A stretch of DNA of 64,000 bases from Lumnitzera littorea (GCA_024138015.1 JAMXBB010000006.1:74786435-74850434); one strand, 5' to 3'; numbered from the stretch's first letter, positions 12,900-25,116 are shown. Notes: a model not told the origin generated them from the sequence alone. Program-made: numbers and translations.

Positions 12900-13650
12900 T
12901 CACTCCATGGTCTTTAGCAAACCCTTAGGATGCTTCTATTCCTTAATTCCCTTTAGCATACCTATAGGGTCCTTCAAGTTATCAATATCTTTTAAGAAGC
13001 CTAAAGGATGCTTAATTTTGTTTGGCAAGCCCATCAGGCCCCTCTATTCACTAAGTTCCTCTTAGCGAGCCTATATGACACTCTTCTTCATCAGTTTCTT
13101 TTAGGCCAGCCTTCTAGAAGCAATCTCAACTCAGTCTCATTTCTAAGTGCCTTTCAGGCGAGCCTATAGGGCACTTCCTCATCCACTAATCTTTCTTCAA
13201 ACATTCCAGCAGGATCATAGAGCAATTCCCCTCATCATTTTCTTTAGGGTTTTTATAGACACATAGGGTATTTCTCTTCCTTTTAGCAAACCCATTAAGA
13301 CACTTAGTTCATTTTAGCAAGCCTATGAGGCATTTCTATTCACCAATTCACTCAAGCATACCCAATGGGCCCCTCCGTTCATGAAGTTTCTCTTAGCAAG
13401 CCAATATGGCACCTCTCTTCATTGTCTCTTCTGTCCAGTTTAGAAGGCATTCACTTTCTGCATTTAGTGCTTAGCTAGCCTATGAAGACATGATCTTAAT
13501 TCGGTTCATCCTTCCTAGTATTCTCTTAACAAATCCATAGGGCACTTCCCCTCACCAAGTTTCTCTTAAGTGAGCCCATAGGTTATTTCCCCTCTATTCA
13601 CCAAGTTCTATAAGGCACTTCTCCTCATCGTTTCCTTTTGGCATAACATT
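12900..13650 (+). repeat. Degenerate about 40-bp repeats
   Basis: A theme (T)TAGCAAGCC-TATAGGGCACTTCT-ATTCACCAAGTTCCTC recurs roughly every 30-50 bp, for example at 12913, 12955, 13024, 13055, 13157, 13286, 13315, 13353 and 13396. The copies are too diverged to fix a strict unit. Confidence 0.6.
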
Positions 13651-13663
13651 ACCACCAGTTTAG

Positions 13664-14890
13664 AATTGCTAGTCTTTGAGAGATGCTCCCGCTTAGGTTA
13701 GTAAGCCTAGTGAGGTACGATAAGGTTTTAGATCGATCTCAGTTTAGGGTTGCTAGTCCTCGAGAGACGATTCCACCTAGGTCAGTGAGCCTAGTGAGGC
13801 ACAACCAGGTTTTAGATCGATCCCACATTAGGGTTGCTAGTCCCTAAGAGATACTCCCACCTAGCTTAGTGAGGTATAACTGGGTTTTATATCGATCCTA
13901 AAATAAGGTTTCTAGTCCTCGAGAGATGATCCTGCCTAGGTTAGTGAGCCTAGTGAGGTACGACCAGGTTTTAGATGGATCCCACATTAGGGTTGCTAGT
14001 CCTTAAGAGATCTTCCCACTTAGCTTAGTGAGCTTAGTGAGGCATGACTAGATTTTATATTGATCCTACAATAAGGTTTTTAGTCCACGAGAGATGATCC
14101 CACTTAGGTTAGTGAGCCTAGTGAGGCACAACCAGGTTTTAGATTGATCCTACATTAGGGTTGCTAGTCCTTAAGAGATGGTCCTACTTAGCTTAGTAAG
14201 CTTAGTGAGGCATGGCTAGGTCTTATATCGATCCTACAATAAGGTTTCTAGTCTTCGAGAGACGATTCCGCCTAAGTTAGTGAGCCTAGTGAGGTACAAC
14301 CAGGTTTTAGATCGATCCCACATTAGGGTTGCTAGTCCTCGAGAGATGTTCCCACTTAGGTTAGTGAGCTTAGTGAAGCATAACTAGGTTTGAGATCAAT
14401 CCTACATTAGGGTTGCTAGTTCTCGAAATACGCTCCTGCTTAGGTTAGTAGGCTTAGTAAGGCACGACTAAGTTTTAGATCAATTCCAATTTAGGGTTGC
14501 TAGTCCTCGAGAGATGCTTTTGCCTAGGTTAGTGAGCCTAGTGAGGTACGAACATGTTTTAGATTGATCCTAGTTTAGGGATGCTAGTCCTCGAGAGACA
14601 CTTTCACCTAGGTTAGCGAGCCTCATGAGGTATGACTAGGTTTTAGATCAATCCTAGATTAGGGTTACTAGTCCCTAAGAGGTGCTCTCGCTTAGGATAG
14701 TAAGCCTAGTGAGGTATGACCAGGTTTTAGATCAATCCTAGTTTAGGGTTGCTAGTCCTTAAAAGACATTCTCACCTAAGTTAGTGAGCTTTATGAGGCA
14801 CAACTAGGTTTTAGATCAATTCCAAGATTGCTTGTCCCTTAGACATGCTCTTGCCTAGGTTAATGGGCCTAGAAAGGCATGACCAGGTTT
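13664..14890 (+). repeat. 84-bp tandem array, about 14-15 units
   Basis: Each unit contains TTGCTAGTCC(T)CGAGAGA, CCTAGGTTAGTGAGCCTAGTGAGG, ACCAGGTTTTAGATCGATCC and (CACA/CAGT)TTAGGG. Unit starts are near 13666, 13750, 13834, 13909, 13993, 14077, 14161, 14245, 14329, 14413 and onward, mostly 84 bp apart. Between 13834 and 14330 two variants (CACATTAGGGTTGC and ACAATAAGGTTTC) alternate, giving a dimeric 168-bp period. Tandem repeats between pol and the 3' LTR are a known feature of Tat/Ogre elements and can seed satellites. Confidence 0.92.
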
Positions 14891-15000
14891 CATTTTTTCA
14901 TCCAAATCAATTTTAGGATAGCATTAGTTGTTTTAGAGTCATCCTAAGGGAAAAATAGTCTCTTTATCTTTGTAGCAACGTTTTGTTCAAAACTTCACCA

Positions 15001-15010
15001 CAAAGAGGGG
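15001..15010 (+). other. Polypurine tract of Og1
   Basis: CAAAGAGGGG lies four bases before the 3' LTR start, the expected place for the plus-strand primer of reverse transcription. Confidence 0.75.
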
Positions 15011-15014
15011 TAAT

Positions 15015-17508
15015 TATAGGTACCTAATTTTTGCTCTCTTTATTTATTTTTTCTTTCTTTTCTTAATAGGCCTTGAATTAGGAAAAAATACAAAAAAAAA
15101 AAAAAATTAAATTAAAGAAAACCCAAAAAAATTAAGAAATTTAGAAAAAATAAGAATTTTAGCAAAATACAAAAAAAAAAAAGAAATAAAAAAGAAGTAC
15201 CAAAAATAGGAAGTGTAGAAAGAAACCATAAAAAATAAGAAGTTTAGAAAATAAAGTTTAAAAATTTAGAAAATTGAAAAAATTAAAAAAAAAAATAAGA
15301 AAATTGGAAAAATAAAATATTTTAGAAAATAAAATTTTATTAGGAGAGATTTTTATTTTAAATTTAGTTTTAAAAGTTGGGTTATTGAACCAAGGCTTAA
15401 ATTTAAATTTAGCCAAAGCTAACCAAAACGACCTAACTAATAAACACATAGACATTTGCATTGGGTTTGAGTGTTAGGTCTTGGTTTTGAATCTTGGTAA
15501 AGGTAAGGAGGCCTTTTTATTTTTGTTAACTAGTATACTGCCACGTGTCAGGATCTCGATACTGGTCGGGTAGGCTAATGTGGTGCCACGTCAGTACTTT
15601 CCCTCGTTTTTCTCCAGAATTCCAGTACTTTCCTCTTCGGACAGCCGGTTTCAACACAATTTTTAAACCTCTTTTTGTTGCAATTTCGCTAAATCAATGG
15701 TGAAATTACAAACTAGACATAGCTTATTGTGAATTAGCATAAAAAACAAGTCTAGATTTAGTCAAAAACCTATTTAAATTGAGCTTCAAAGATTGGGAAA
15801 AATTGTATTTTGGATCATTCCCATTAACTCTGATTCGAGCTTTCCTTTGTTTCTAAGCTAATTTCGAATATAAATATGGTGTTGGGGGATGTTCACAGAT
15901 ACAGAGAACCAATACATAAGCTTCAGAATCAACTCCTAAGCTCTCTCTCTCTCTCTCTCTCTTGTAGCCTCTTTCTCTCTCTAACCCTCTACTGAACTCT
16001 CTCTCTCTCTCTTTGAATCCCCCTTTCTAACCACTCTCAACCTAGCCCAACACCACGGCCACAACCCCAACCCTCTAAGCATTCCATCACTACCCCCTAC
16101 CTCTACTACCGTGCTCTTAAACCACCACTTCGGTTGAAACCCTAACTACCACCACTACCCTCTCTCGAACCACCACCACCACCACTCCTTACTCCAAACT
16201 AACCTTATAGCTAAACTCCCCATGCTCCTTAACCCCATACCCATCACCCTACTCACACCTAGCAACCTACATATAGCTGAACCACCACCACCACCCATGG
16301 CTAACTTCTAACAACCACCAAACGACCACCTTAGGCTACAGCGTCAAGCTTACCCCCCATTCCCCAATCTAATACATACAAATCTGTCCTCACTCCTAAA
16401 AAATTTAGCCCGAATTGTCCTGAACCATGCTTGTTCGACATTGCTGAAGTAGAGTTAGAGATGACCCAGATCTGCACAACCCGTCTCGACGACGTACGAC
16501 TTGACCCGTTCGACCCGTGTGTACTAGTCTGAAGCTTTTATATCCAAGTTTTGTTCCTTTTGTTTTCAATTTTGCAATTTTTTTTGTTTATTTACTTATT
16601 TACTTTATTTATTTCCAAATGTAAATGTAATAATATGAAAAAAAAAGAAAAGAAAAAGGAAATAAAAAAGAAAGAAAGAAAAAAAAAATAAAGAAATAGT
16701 AGTTTAATCGGTTATTTATTTTTTATTTTTATAGAATGAAACGAAAAATATAAATATAAAAATAAGTAAATAAGGAGATAAATGATTTTTTTTTTCTCTT
16801 TTAACACTTAGAAAAATCAAAGTTTTTCAAAAATAATAAAAATAAATGAACCCTTTACAATTTAAGACATTTTAGAATTTTTCAAAAATAAAGGAAAAAT
16901 CCAATCTAGGACCTTCTTAGAAATTTTCTCAATGAACCTAATTGAACTAAAAAACGTAAACTCAATTGTTTTAAAATATAAAAATCAACCACCTACTAAA
17001 GTTTTTACAAAAAAACTATATATGTCTAATCTCGAATAGCAAGTACGTAAGCACCTATAGGGTGATAATAAAAATTAAAAAAAAACTAATTTTCCTTTCT
17101 CTTTAGTTTAGATTATTTTATTTATTCAATTAAAGTAGCTAATAATCAAGTTTTGTCTTTCAAAATTAAGAGGTGTTTTTTTTAGTTTAACTCTAATTTT
17201 GGATAGTCAATGGTACCCATAAAGGTTTAAAATTCCTAACTCCTAGATCCAGATTCTCTAGTTTCAAAAGTCATTTTGTATAACTGGTTTTAATTATTAG
17301 ATTAGTAGCTGAGTCATAACTAATCTACCAAATTAGCTATAACTTAACTATCTTTCTCGGCTCTAGTCAAGTGGTATTTTCAAAATAAAAAGAAATAGTT
17401 TTCTTTAAACTCTAATCAAGGATTGGTATTGAAGGGTTTAATGCTGATCGACTTAAAGAAGACTTGATATTAAAAAAGTATCGGAAGGGTGAAAAACCAG
17501 GCTCAACA
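15015..17508 (+). repeat. Og1 3' LTR
   Basis: Runs from TATAGGTACCTAATTTTTGC to GAAAAACCAGGCTCAACA and ends in the canonical CA before AGAGT. It carries a (TC)n run at about 15940-15962 and a C-rich block matching the 5' LTR. Confidence 0.85.
15869..15876 (+). promoter_or_regulatory. TATA box of the Og1 3' LTR
   Basis: TATAAATA about 855 bases into the LTR, followed by TGGTGTT and a pyrimidine-rich CTCTCT tract, is consistent with a U3/R promoter. The 5' LTR equivalent is mutated. Confidence 0.5.
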
Positions 17509-17513
17509 AGAGT
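17509..17513. repeat. Target site duplication (right) of Og1
   Basis: AGAGT, identical to 1854-1858. Sequence to its right belongs to the leader of Og2. Confidence 0.85.
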
Positions 17514-18436
17514 GCTTGGCAAAATGGTAACTATCTAAAATTATTTTACAAGACTGATTCTTTTTGTTTTTTTTTTCTTTTCAATTTTTATCACTTAAGA
17601 AAAAGCTTTCAAAGAAGTGTGGCATTTTACAAGGTAACAAAAATGTGGTTATTTGTGAACCTAACTCTTAGAAATTAGGACATAATTATCAAGTAAAAAT
17701 ATTTACAAATGAATAAAGATAAGGACAAAAAATATAAAATGAAAACATACAGATGTAAGGAATTAGTAATCAAATAGTAATGTGGCAGTATTAGGTATTT
17801 AAGGTTGTAATTATATCGAAATTCTATTATTATAACAAATTTGAAATTATAGGGAAATATAAACAATACATACAAATATAAGGAAATACAAGTTATAAGG
17901 AGACTTACAATTTTACATTGAGAAAGTCTTATATACAAAACTAATCTTTGTTAGATTTATATGGATAATATAGGAATTCTGACATAATAATGACTCTCAA
18001 TTAACATGGCCTATCATTATTTATTCATCGATCAGGTTCGCATATGCAATTATAGTAGGTTCTAACGGCCCTCAAGTTCTATGACATCATATGTTTTCGA
18101 AGAAACAATTCCTTTGTTACATCAAAACTAGAGTGGGGTAACTTGATCAGCCTTGGAAGGTGGTTGCCCTACAATATCTAAAGCTTACACAATGGCCTCC
18201 CTCTTAAGATTCTAAGACGGCTTAGTTCTGACCGTATCTATCATATGTATGATATATAAAATAAAATAAACCCCCCCACCCCAAAACAACCCTATAGGTG
18301 AGCTACAATAAAAAAAAAAAGGTTAATACAATAGAATTTGACAAAAGAAAAGAAGTGCCCAAGGAAAATTTACAAGAAGGGTAATTTTTGAAAGATAATC
18401 TTAATTTTAGGAATTTTAAGTGGCTAGCCCTCTTGA
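17514..18436 (-). mobile_element. Leader of Og2
   Basis: On the minus strand, 18050-18240 matches the leader block of Og1 (GGCCATTGTGTAAGCTT...GGGCAACCA...GGCTGAT). It sits between the Og2 primer site and the point where Og1 inserted. No coding sequence is seen. Confidence 0.7.
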
Positions 18437-18455
18437 GTCCCCAATGAAGTCATCA
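18437..18455 (-). other. Primer-binding site of Og2
   Basis: The minus strand reads TGATGACTTCATTGGGGAC. It keeps the GGGGAC end typical of Ogre-type primer sites, which Og1 has lost, and lies three bases from the LTR end. Confidence 0.7.
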
Positions 18456-18458
18456 AGC

Positions 18459-21116
18459 TATCAAACCTGATTTTTTGGTTTCTTATTTTAATTTCATTTT
18501 CCTTAACTTAATTTAAACTAAACCATATGCCAATTTAGTTTAAACCTTTGGCTAAAGTTAAAGAAAACATGATTTCTTTATTTTGAAAAATTTAGAGTTG
18601 CCATTAAGTAAAATCGAGGAAAGGTGATTAAACTATAACTGATTCTAATTTAGTCACTAGTTTGCGTTTTGAAAACTTTTTTGAAAAGAATACAAGAAAC
18701 TTGATTTGTTATGTTCTTAGGCTACCCTATTAAACCTTTATAGGTACCACTATTAATTTTCCAAAATTAGATTTAGCTTTTAAAATTACCCTTTTTTTTT
18801 TAAACAAAGCTTACTCACTAGTAAATAAATTAGATTGTGTTATTTTAACAAAAAAAAGGGGTAATTCGAGCTATAATTTACAAAAAAAAAAAAAAAAAAT
18901 GGAAAACTAAGGTTTCTACAAATTTTATGTCACCTAAAGGTGGCTACGTACCTACTAATCGAGATTAAATGTTCGTAGTTCATTCCAAAAAATTTAATGT
19001 GTTCGTTCTTTCTAATTTCTAAAAACCAACTAAGTTTACGTTTTAATTCATTTATTTTGAGTAAAAAGAATTCTAGGAAATGGGTCCTAATTTGAAGTTT
19101 TGTTTATTTCAAAATTTCCTAAAAGAAAACACTTAAATCAGAGAGAAAAATTATTATTATTATTTTTTATGGAAAATTATTTTTCTAAGTTGTAAAAACA
19201 TCTCCTTTTACTCATCACTTACTACCATTATTATTATTATAAAAAAAATTAAACATATATAATGGAAAAATAAATAAAATAAAACAAAGTATAAAAAAAA
19301 AAAAGCAAAGACAACAACCTAAAAAAAGATCTAAGTGTGCTAGTTAGACAGTTAAGTGTGGGTTAGTAGGCTCAGAATTAGTTGGGTAATGGCTGTAGTA
19401 GGGTTTAATTCTAATCTGCATATGTGATGTGAAAGATCATGCATAGGCTGTTGTTGCTATGCAAAGCGGATGGAGTGGCCACTGTGTGGAGTTAAGGTGT
19501 TTGATGCATCGATGCGTTGCAGTGTGCAGTATAATGACGAAGAGCAATGATTATGAGGGAGGTTTTGGCAAGAGTAGTCAAGCGAGGGTTGAAGACTAGG
19601 TTTGGTTTTGAAGGTTGGTATGTATATACGGTGGGTGTTTAGTTTCGATCCGTATGTGTGTTGCTGGGTTTGGATGGGGATACTAGGCATAATTGGGTTG
19701 AAGTTTGAAGGTGAATTGTCAATGGATGGTGGATTGATTGAGAGATTGAAGATGTGTATGTTTGTGCCTTAATCGTGGGGCTATTGAGTGTGGTGTTAAC
19801 ATGTGTGATGTAGTAGAAGCGAAGTTTAGGGCTTCTAAAGTAAGTCATGTGAAGGAGATAGAGGATTGTTGTTGTATGTTTGGCTTCATTCCTGTAGATA
19901 GATGGGGTTGAGAGTCGGTCGAGTGGCTAGTATATGGTCATCTATTGCTGCGGTGCATAGTGGAAGAGCTCTCAACCAATATGGTGCATTGCAATAAAGC
20001 GTAGGGGCTTAGTCTGAGTTGCAACGATCGTGTGCACAATGGATGGGTGTGTTAGTAATCAGGAGTGGGGATTTAGCTGTTACTACAGTAGTGGTGAAGA
20101 GAGAAAGAGCACGGTCGTAGATTGCTCAGGTTGGGAATGGAGTGCTATAGTGTACAGTGGGTTACTATGTTTGAGGTTGGCTAAGCATGGATGTTCTATC
20201 TTCTTCCCTGAAGTTGTACGAGCTTCCTTTTGTATATTTTCATTTCAAATCAAATTTGAAGCCCAAGATCGACATGTATCAATTAAGGATGAAGCTCACA
20301 TATTTTTTTTTTTTTTTAGCTTTATCAAATCTTTATTAGATGGATTTTACTATGAACCTTTCAAAGTTCTAATAGTTTTAACCATGATTTTTTAAGGATT
20401 CAAAAAAATGCATAAAAATTGTAAAAGATTTGACAATAACTTATGCAACTTAGGTTTTTAGAAGGCCTTGGTTGATACTTTAGTAAAGTAGAAGATGGTC
20501 ATATGCTAGACACGTGACCAAGCAAAAGGGAAAACAAAATCTACTTGTTGCTTCCTAGGAGAATTGAGCTAACGACCAAATGCTTTCACCCAAACATACT
20601 TACCAGCCAAGTTGTGCTTTGTTTCTCAAAATGACATGCATGAAAATAACTCTTAAGCTTATAACCTATGCCCAATTTAATTTACGTTTTCAAACCCAAA
20701 CCTAATTTGTCTCAAACTCTTTTAAATTAACCATATCCCAAAATATATATATTGAATATATTCTAAACCCTTTTTGAGTTTAGTAAATATAAATTCTTAC
20801 TTTAATTAATCCTATAAAAATATTTTTAAGTTGGATAAATATTCATTTAAATATTTTATTGTGATATTTTTCAATGAAACCTAAAAATTTTAAAGACTCT
20901 AAATTTATTAAATGTACTTTTGACTGTTGCTTGATTTGACCCTAAACAACTAATTGATCGACTCGAACACCTTTGACACTTTGTATTTTTCAAATTTTCA
21001 CTTTTTTTTTGTGTTTTTATCAATTTTTTCAAATTTATGTTATTTTCTAAATTAGGATCCTTTTTCTTATTTTAAAAATTTCTAAAACTATAAAGGACAA
21101 AAATGGAGTGTCTATA
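18459..21116 (-). repeat. Og2 5' LTR (minus strand)
   Basis: Reading from 21116 leftward it starts TATAGACACTCCATTTTTGTCC and ends GGTTTGATA, paralleling the Og1 LTR start and end. The middle shows the same order of blocks. The strand-complement of the LTR C-rich block (about 19330-19900) yields longish open frames, including 20030-20395, but these show no protein family features. Confidence 0.8.
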
Positions 21117-22689
21117 GTAAGTCTCAAAGTTGATATGACAATTATACAATAACATTTTGGCGCTACTGTTTTCAAATCTGACCTAAATGATTGGAAAGTC
21201 ACATCATTCCAAAAGCAGCATTGCTAGGGGGATGCAGCATCCTACCACTCTCGTAGAGCAGAGCCTTCACCATAATGGATTGATATAGAAAGGTTCATAC
21301 GGTTGGAGCAATTATGCGCGACATTAGTGAAATAAAACGAAGAAATCATGGTGAGTGTAAACACCACATTTTTGCTTACTATAGTTTTAAAATTTCTATT
21401 TTTTTAAGGATAATAAAAATGAGCCATAAATACAAAAAAATAGAAAATCCTAAAGAATACAACAAATAAATAAAATAAAATGTCATATCTTGATATTAGA
21501 AAGGATGTTACATCATAGAAGAACACTTGCTTAACTTACATATAACTTAAACATTCTAACATTCATTGATAGTTGGCTCTTCCATCAGAGTTCAAGTTTA
21601 GACTTTTTAGCTACAAATATGTAGAACTATTACATATTTAAAATATAATAGTACATATTTTAACCATTTTTTTCCTTCCTACACATATTTCTACCAGTAC
21701 TATACTTCATCTTGAAATATTCTTCTCCAAAAGTTGCTAATTCTTCTTGCTTACTCCAAAAGTATCCCCCACTAAGTATATTATCTAGCTTTTGCTTCAA
21801 AACCTAACAATAAAATACTTTATTACCTCAGCTTAGTATAAGCTAAGTTAGAGTGGACTGATAAATAATAATACAAGTAAGATCATATCACAAATGTGTT
21901 AGCAAGTTTACATTCAACTACTTTGCTTTATAGTCTAGAAAAACAAGAATATGGAATAATGCAATGCCATGCTCATACATATGGCATGCATTGGTACTAA
22001 TATTACAACCCAGCTTAGTACTCATTTGGTTGGTCGACTTCAATCCTAGCATCTAGATAAGTTTCTAGGAATCTAGCATATACAACCTTGTAGTAACCAC
22101 AATTGTGGTTAAGATCATTGGTTGATGTAAATCTATATGTAGGAAAAACCAGCTTTAGCAAAACAATTTATTTGTGGAGTAAAACTTAGCTTTTACTTAA
22201 ACACAACCTAGCAAAATCTCAAGTTTAGAAAACTTGTCTCATAGGCTTTTTTTTTTTATTATTTTTTTTATGTCATGCCATGAATGAATCAACCACTTGT
22301 CACACTAATACCAAGCAAGTTTATCCATTTATCCAGTTTTTACTTTACTTATCTTTCTTTCTAAATTTTCAAACTTTAGTATCGGGTTCACTTAAGCGAA
22401 TACTTTAAGAAATAGGGCTAGTATCTAAACTCTTTGTTAAGTTATTACAAAACCAAGCACAACAAGATCAATTGATAGCTTAGTAGCAACATTAATATCA
22501 CAAATAAACATGATACACCTAACATTCCACAAACTAAAAGTTCAAGAATCCTTCCAACAATTTACCAATCAAAGTATCATATTCACAACAAGATCAATCA
22601 AGTCACCATGGTTAGATATGTTACAAGCAACATGAGTAGATAAAGTCTACTCTAACACATAAGAAATCCACTTACTTAGCCTACTTACC
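21117..22689 (-). other. Unresolved AT-rich stretch, possibly the 3' LTR of element A
   Basis: No coding frame. Lying just downstream (minus strand) of element A integrase, and containing a minus-strand CTAACTTAGCTTATACTAAGCTGAGGTAAT motif like those in Tekay/Del-type LTRs, it may be a decayed 3' LTR. I could not find clear termini or a partner LTR. Confidence 0.3.
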
Positions 22690-23680
22690 TAATCTCCCAA
22701 ACTCTCTTTCTTGTCCTTGAACCTCCTCCTCATCTTACAACTTTTATTAGAGATATCTTTAAGAATACTCGATCTACTACCGGGGAACTCTAAAGGTTTT
22801 CTTCTAATGCCTACATAGCTTTTTTGTCAACTTTGTGCAGTTTGTATCCAATCCCTTATTACTTGTACCTTTTCCTTAAGACCTTATAGCATTGCTAGTC
22901 CGATCATTTGCCTATTCCTTACTTGATCCCAATAGACTGAGGATCTACATTTATGCCCATACAATGCTTCATATAGTGCCATTTAGATCATGTTGTGATA
23001 GCTATTGCTATAGGCAAATTCTACCAATGGTAAATGGTCATCCTAATTTCCTCCAAATTTTAGTATACATGCTCTCAACATATCTTCCGAAGTTTATATG
23101 GTACATTCTACCTATCTGTCACTCTATGGATGATATGCGAAGCTAAAATTTAAGTTAGTTCCCGTCTAAGTTTGTAATGATTGCTATGATTGAGGCAAGA
23201 AACGAGAGTTGCAATTTAAGGCCATAGATATTTGCATTCTATGTAACTGAATTATTTCCTTAACATACATTTCTACTAGTTGAGGTATTGTCACAGTTGG
23301 CCTTATTGCAAGAAGTTGTGCTAACTTAGTAGGTCAGTCTACCATAACCCATCTTATATCATGCTACTTCCTAGTTCAGGGTAAACCACTTATGAAATCC
23401 ATCGCTATGTGTTCCTGTTTCCATTCCGATATAGAAAAAGGTTGTAGAAGCCCATTAGGTCATTGGCATTCAGCTTTCACTTTTTGACAAGTCACACATT
23501 GTGATATAAATTGTGCCATATCTCCTTTCATTCTCATCCACCAAAACCTTTGTTAGGAATACTTCGTGTTATGTTGTTTCCTCTAAAACTGCCTTCTTAA
23601 TTTCTGACTTTCTTAGAATACATATTCTTCCTTTAAATCTCAATATTTGTTGGGCATCTACTTTAAATTCTAGCTATTTC
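22690..23680 (-). pseudogene. Integrase of element A
   Basis: The minus strand encodes a zinc-binding segment (W-W-M-R-M-K, then C-V-T-C-Q-K-V-K-A-E near 23460-23530), the start of the catalytic core (W-K-Q-E-H-I-A-M-D-F near 23400; V-D-R-L-T-K near 23320) and, near 22960-22870, the A-P-Y-E-A-L-Y-type segment in broken form. Near 22760-22800 a D-R-V-F-L-K-I-S phrase fits the C-terminal domain. Frameshifts and stops interrupt it throughout. Its N-terminal edge is cut by the solo LTR. Confidence 0.7.
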
Positions 23681-23685
23681 TTAAG
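23681..23685. repeat. Target site duplication of Copia-like solo LTR (left)
   Basis: TTAAG, repeated perfectly at 25112-25116. Confidence 0.85.
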
Positions 23686-25111
23686 TGTTAGATATTTCTC
23701 ATGGATTTTAATGATAACAAAAAGAGAAGAACACTAATGAATTAACAAGTGTGCAAGTATTTAGAAAATTCTTTAAAAAGATTAAAATGGCAAATTGAGG
23801 TGGATTCAGAAGCTTATTCAAAAGGTTTGAATTGATTGAATATAAACTAGTTTGAAAATCATTCAAAAAGTATTTTAGAAGCTTTTATAAGAAGAATTGG
23901 TACAGTACTTTAGAAGCTTATTCAAAAACTTCAAAAACTTCAAAAGGTTGATATTCTTTAGAAGGTTATTCAGAAAGTAAGTCTAGAAGTATGACATTGA
24001 AAATGCTTTAAAACATATTCGAATTAATCAAGGTTGAGCTCCACTAGATTGAATCTATTAGGAAAATACATTTGATCCTGTTCACTCAAGATGGAATTAA
24101 GATCTATGGGGATTTATTTTTTAAGCGAAAATATATTTGGATAAATTAAGATATGCACAAGAATAGATAAGGATAAGTTTTATTCGGATTTTGTGGAGTT
24201 TCAAATTTTTGAACTTAAGGCTTATCTAGAAGTTGCTATCAAAAGCATATCTTTTTAATTTCAAATTAGAAGCAAATTTGGTGGTTACCAATTGAAGGTT
24301 ATCCAATTGAAGCAAGATAAGGGGAGTTGTTTCTAAATTTCAAATTGCCAAGATCTTCTCAAAGATATCCAAGGAATTATCTTAAATAACTAATGGTTGG
24401 ATAAAAGATCATCTTCATATTTTTAGCCGTTGGAAGATTTCAATATAAAAGAGAAAGGATTCAAAACGTTAGACACAACTTTGAAGAAAAAAAATTTTCG
24501 TTGTACAAAAAAAAATCGTGATTAGATTATACCTTCTGAAAAGTCATAGACAGTTCTTCTAATGCTTCTTTACAAAGTTCTACCGAAGCAAATTATTCAA
24601 CATTCATCATTTTTCTCTTAAGTGAAACTAATTAAGATTTATACTTTTGTTCTCACTTGTAATTTGTAATTATTATTTGTTGTTTAAGTGTTGAGACAAG
24701 TACATTTGTATTCTGTAGATCTGTATTAGCCTAGATTGTTGAGAGGCTAGATAGGCAAATTAGAGTGTTGTAAAGTCCATGTGTCACAAGTGGTTATAAT
24801 TTTTTATGATTTGATTTAGTGGATCAAGTGGAATGGCACCGATGAAGTAGACCAAGTCCATAGTAGTGGAGTTGAAAGAAAGTAGTAAGTAGGAAGCTGA
24901 AGCTTTATAAAATCTCTACTTGATATTCTCCTTCCTTACTCTTTTAATTTATGTTATTTAATTGTTGTTTAATTATGTGTTAGATTATTAAATTATCATT
25001 GTTCACCATTATAAGTTGTTAAGAGGGATAATTTTATTATATCGAAAAAGTTTTCAAAAGTTCAAAGATATCAATTCACCTCCCCTTTTGATTTTTTATA
25101 TGGGACTAACA
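23686..25111 (+). mobile_element. Solo LTR, Copia-like (SIRE/Maximus type?)
   Basis: A 1426-bp unit begins TGTTAG and ends CTAACA (perfect inverted ends), flanked by TTAAG on both sides. A TATAAAAG box at 24444-24451 shows plus-strand orientation. The opening GATTTTAATGATAACAAA and the CACCTCCCCTTTTG near the end recall Copia SIRE/Maximus LTRs; that lineage call is inference. With no internal sequence present, it is the product of LTR-LTR recombination. It splits the integrase from the RNase H of element A. Confidence 0.85.
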
Positions 25112-25116
25112 TTAAG
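25112..25116. repeat. Target site duplication of Copia-like solo LTR (right)
   Basis: TTAAG, matching 23681-23685. Confidence 0.85.

Larger units (their letters stand above)
1859..17508 (+). mobile_element. Og1: Ogre/Tat-like LTR retrotransposon, gag remnant, no pol
   Basis: This is a structurally complete element of about 15.65 kb: 5' LTR, primer-binding site, leader, gag remnant, 3' noncoding region with tandem repeats, polypurine tract and 3' LTR, flanked by AGAGT. Subtracting the nested insertion at 6615-11146 leaves about 11.1 kb. No protease, RNase H, reverse transcriptase or integrase motif is recognisable, so it would depend on enzymes from an autonomous relative. The LTRs differ clearly by indels and substitutions, so the insertion is old. 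Assignment to the Ogre branch of Tat rests on the primer site, the LTR length and the 3' tandem repeats, which are typical of that group. Confidence 0.8.

Noticed and set aside
13664..14890. Regularly spaced repeats resembling a CRISPR array
   Set aside because: The units are contiguous 84-bp tandem repeats without unique spacers, in a plant LTR element.
20030..20395. 121-codon plus-strand open frame
   Set aside because: Lies on the complement of the Og2 LTR C-rich block, has no family features, includes a run of Phe codons, and is not conserved in the Og1 LTRs.
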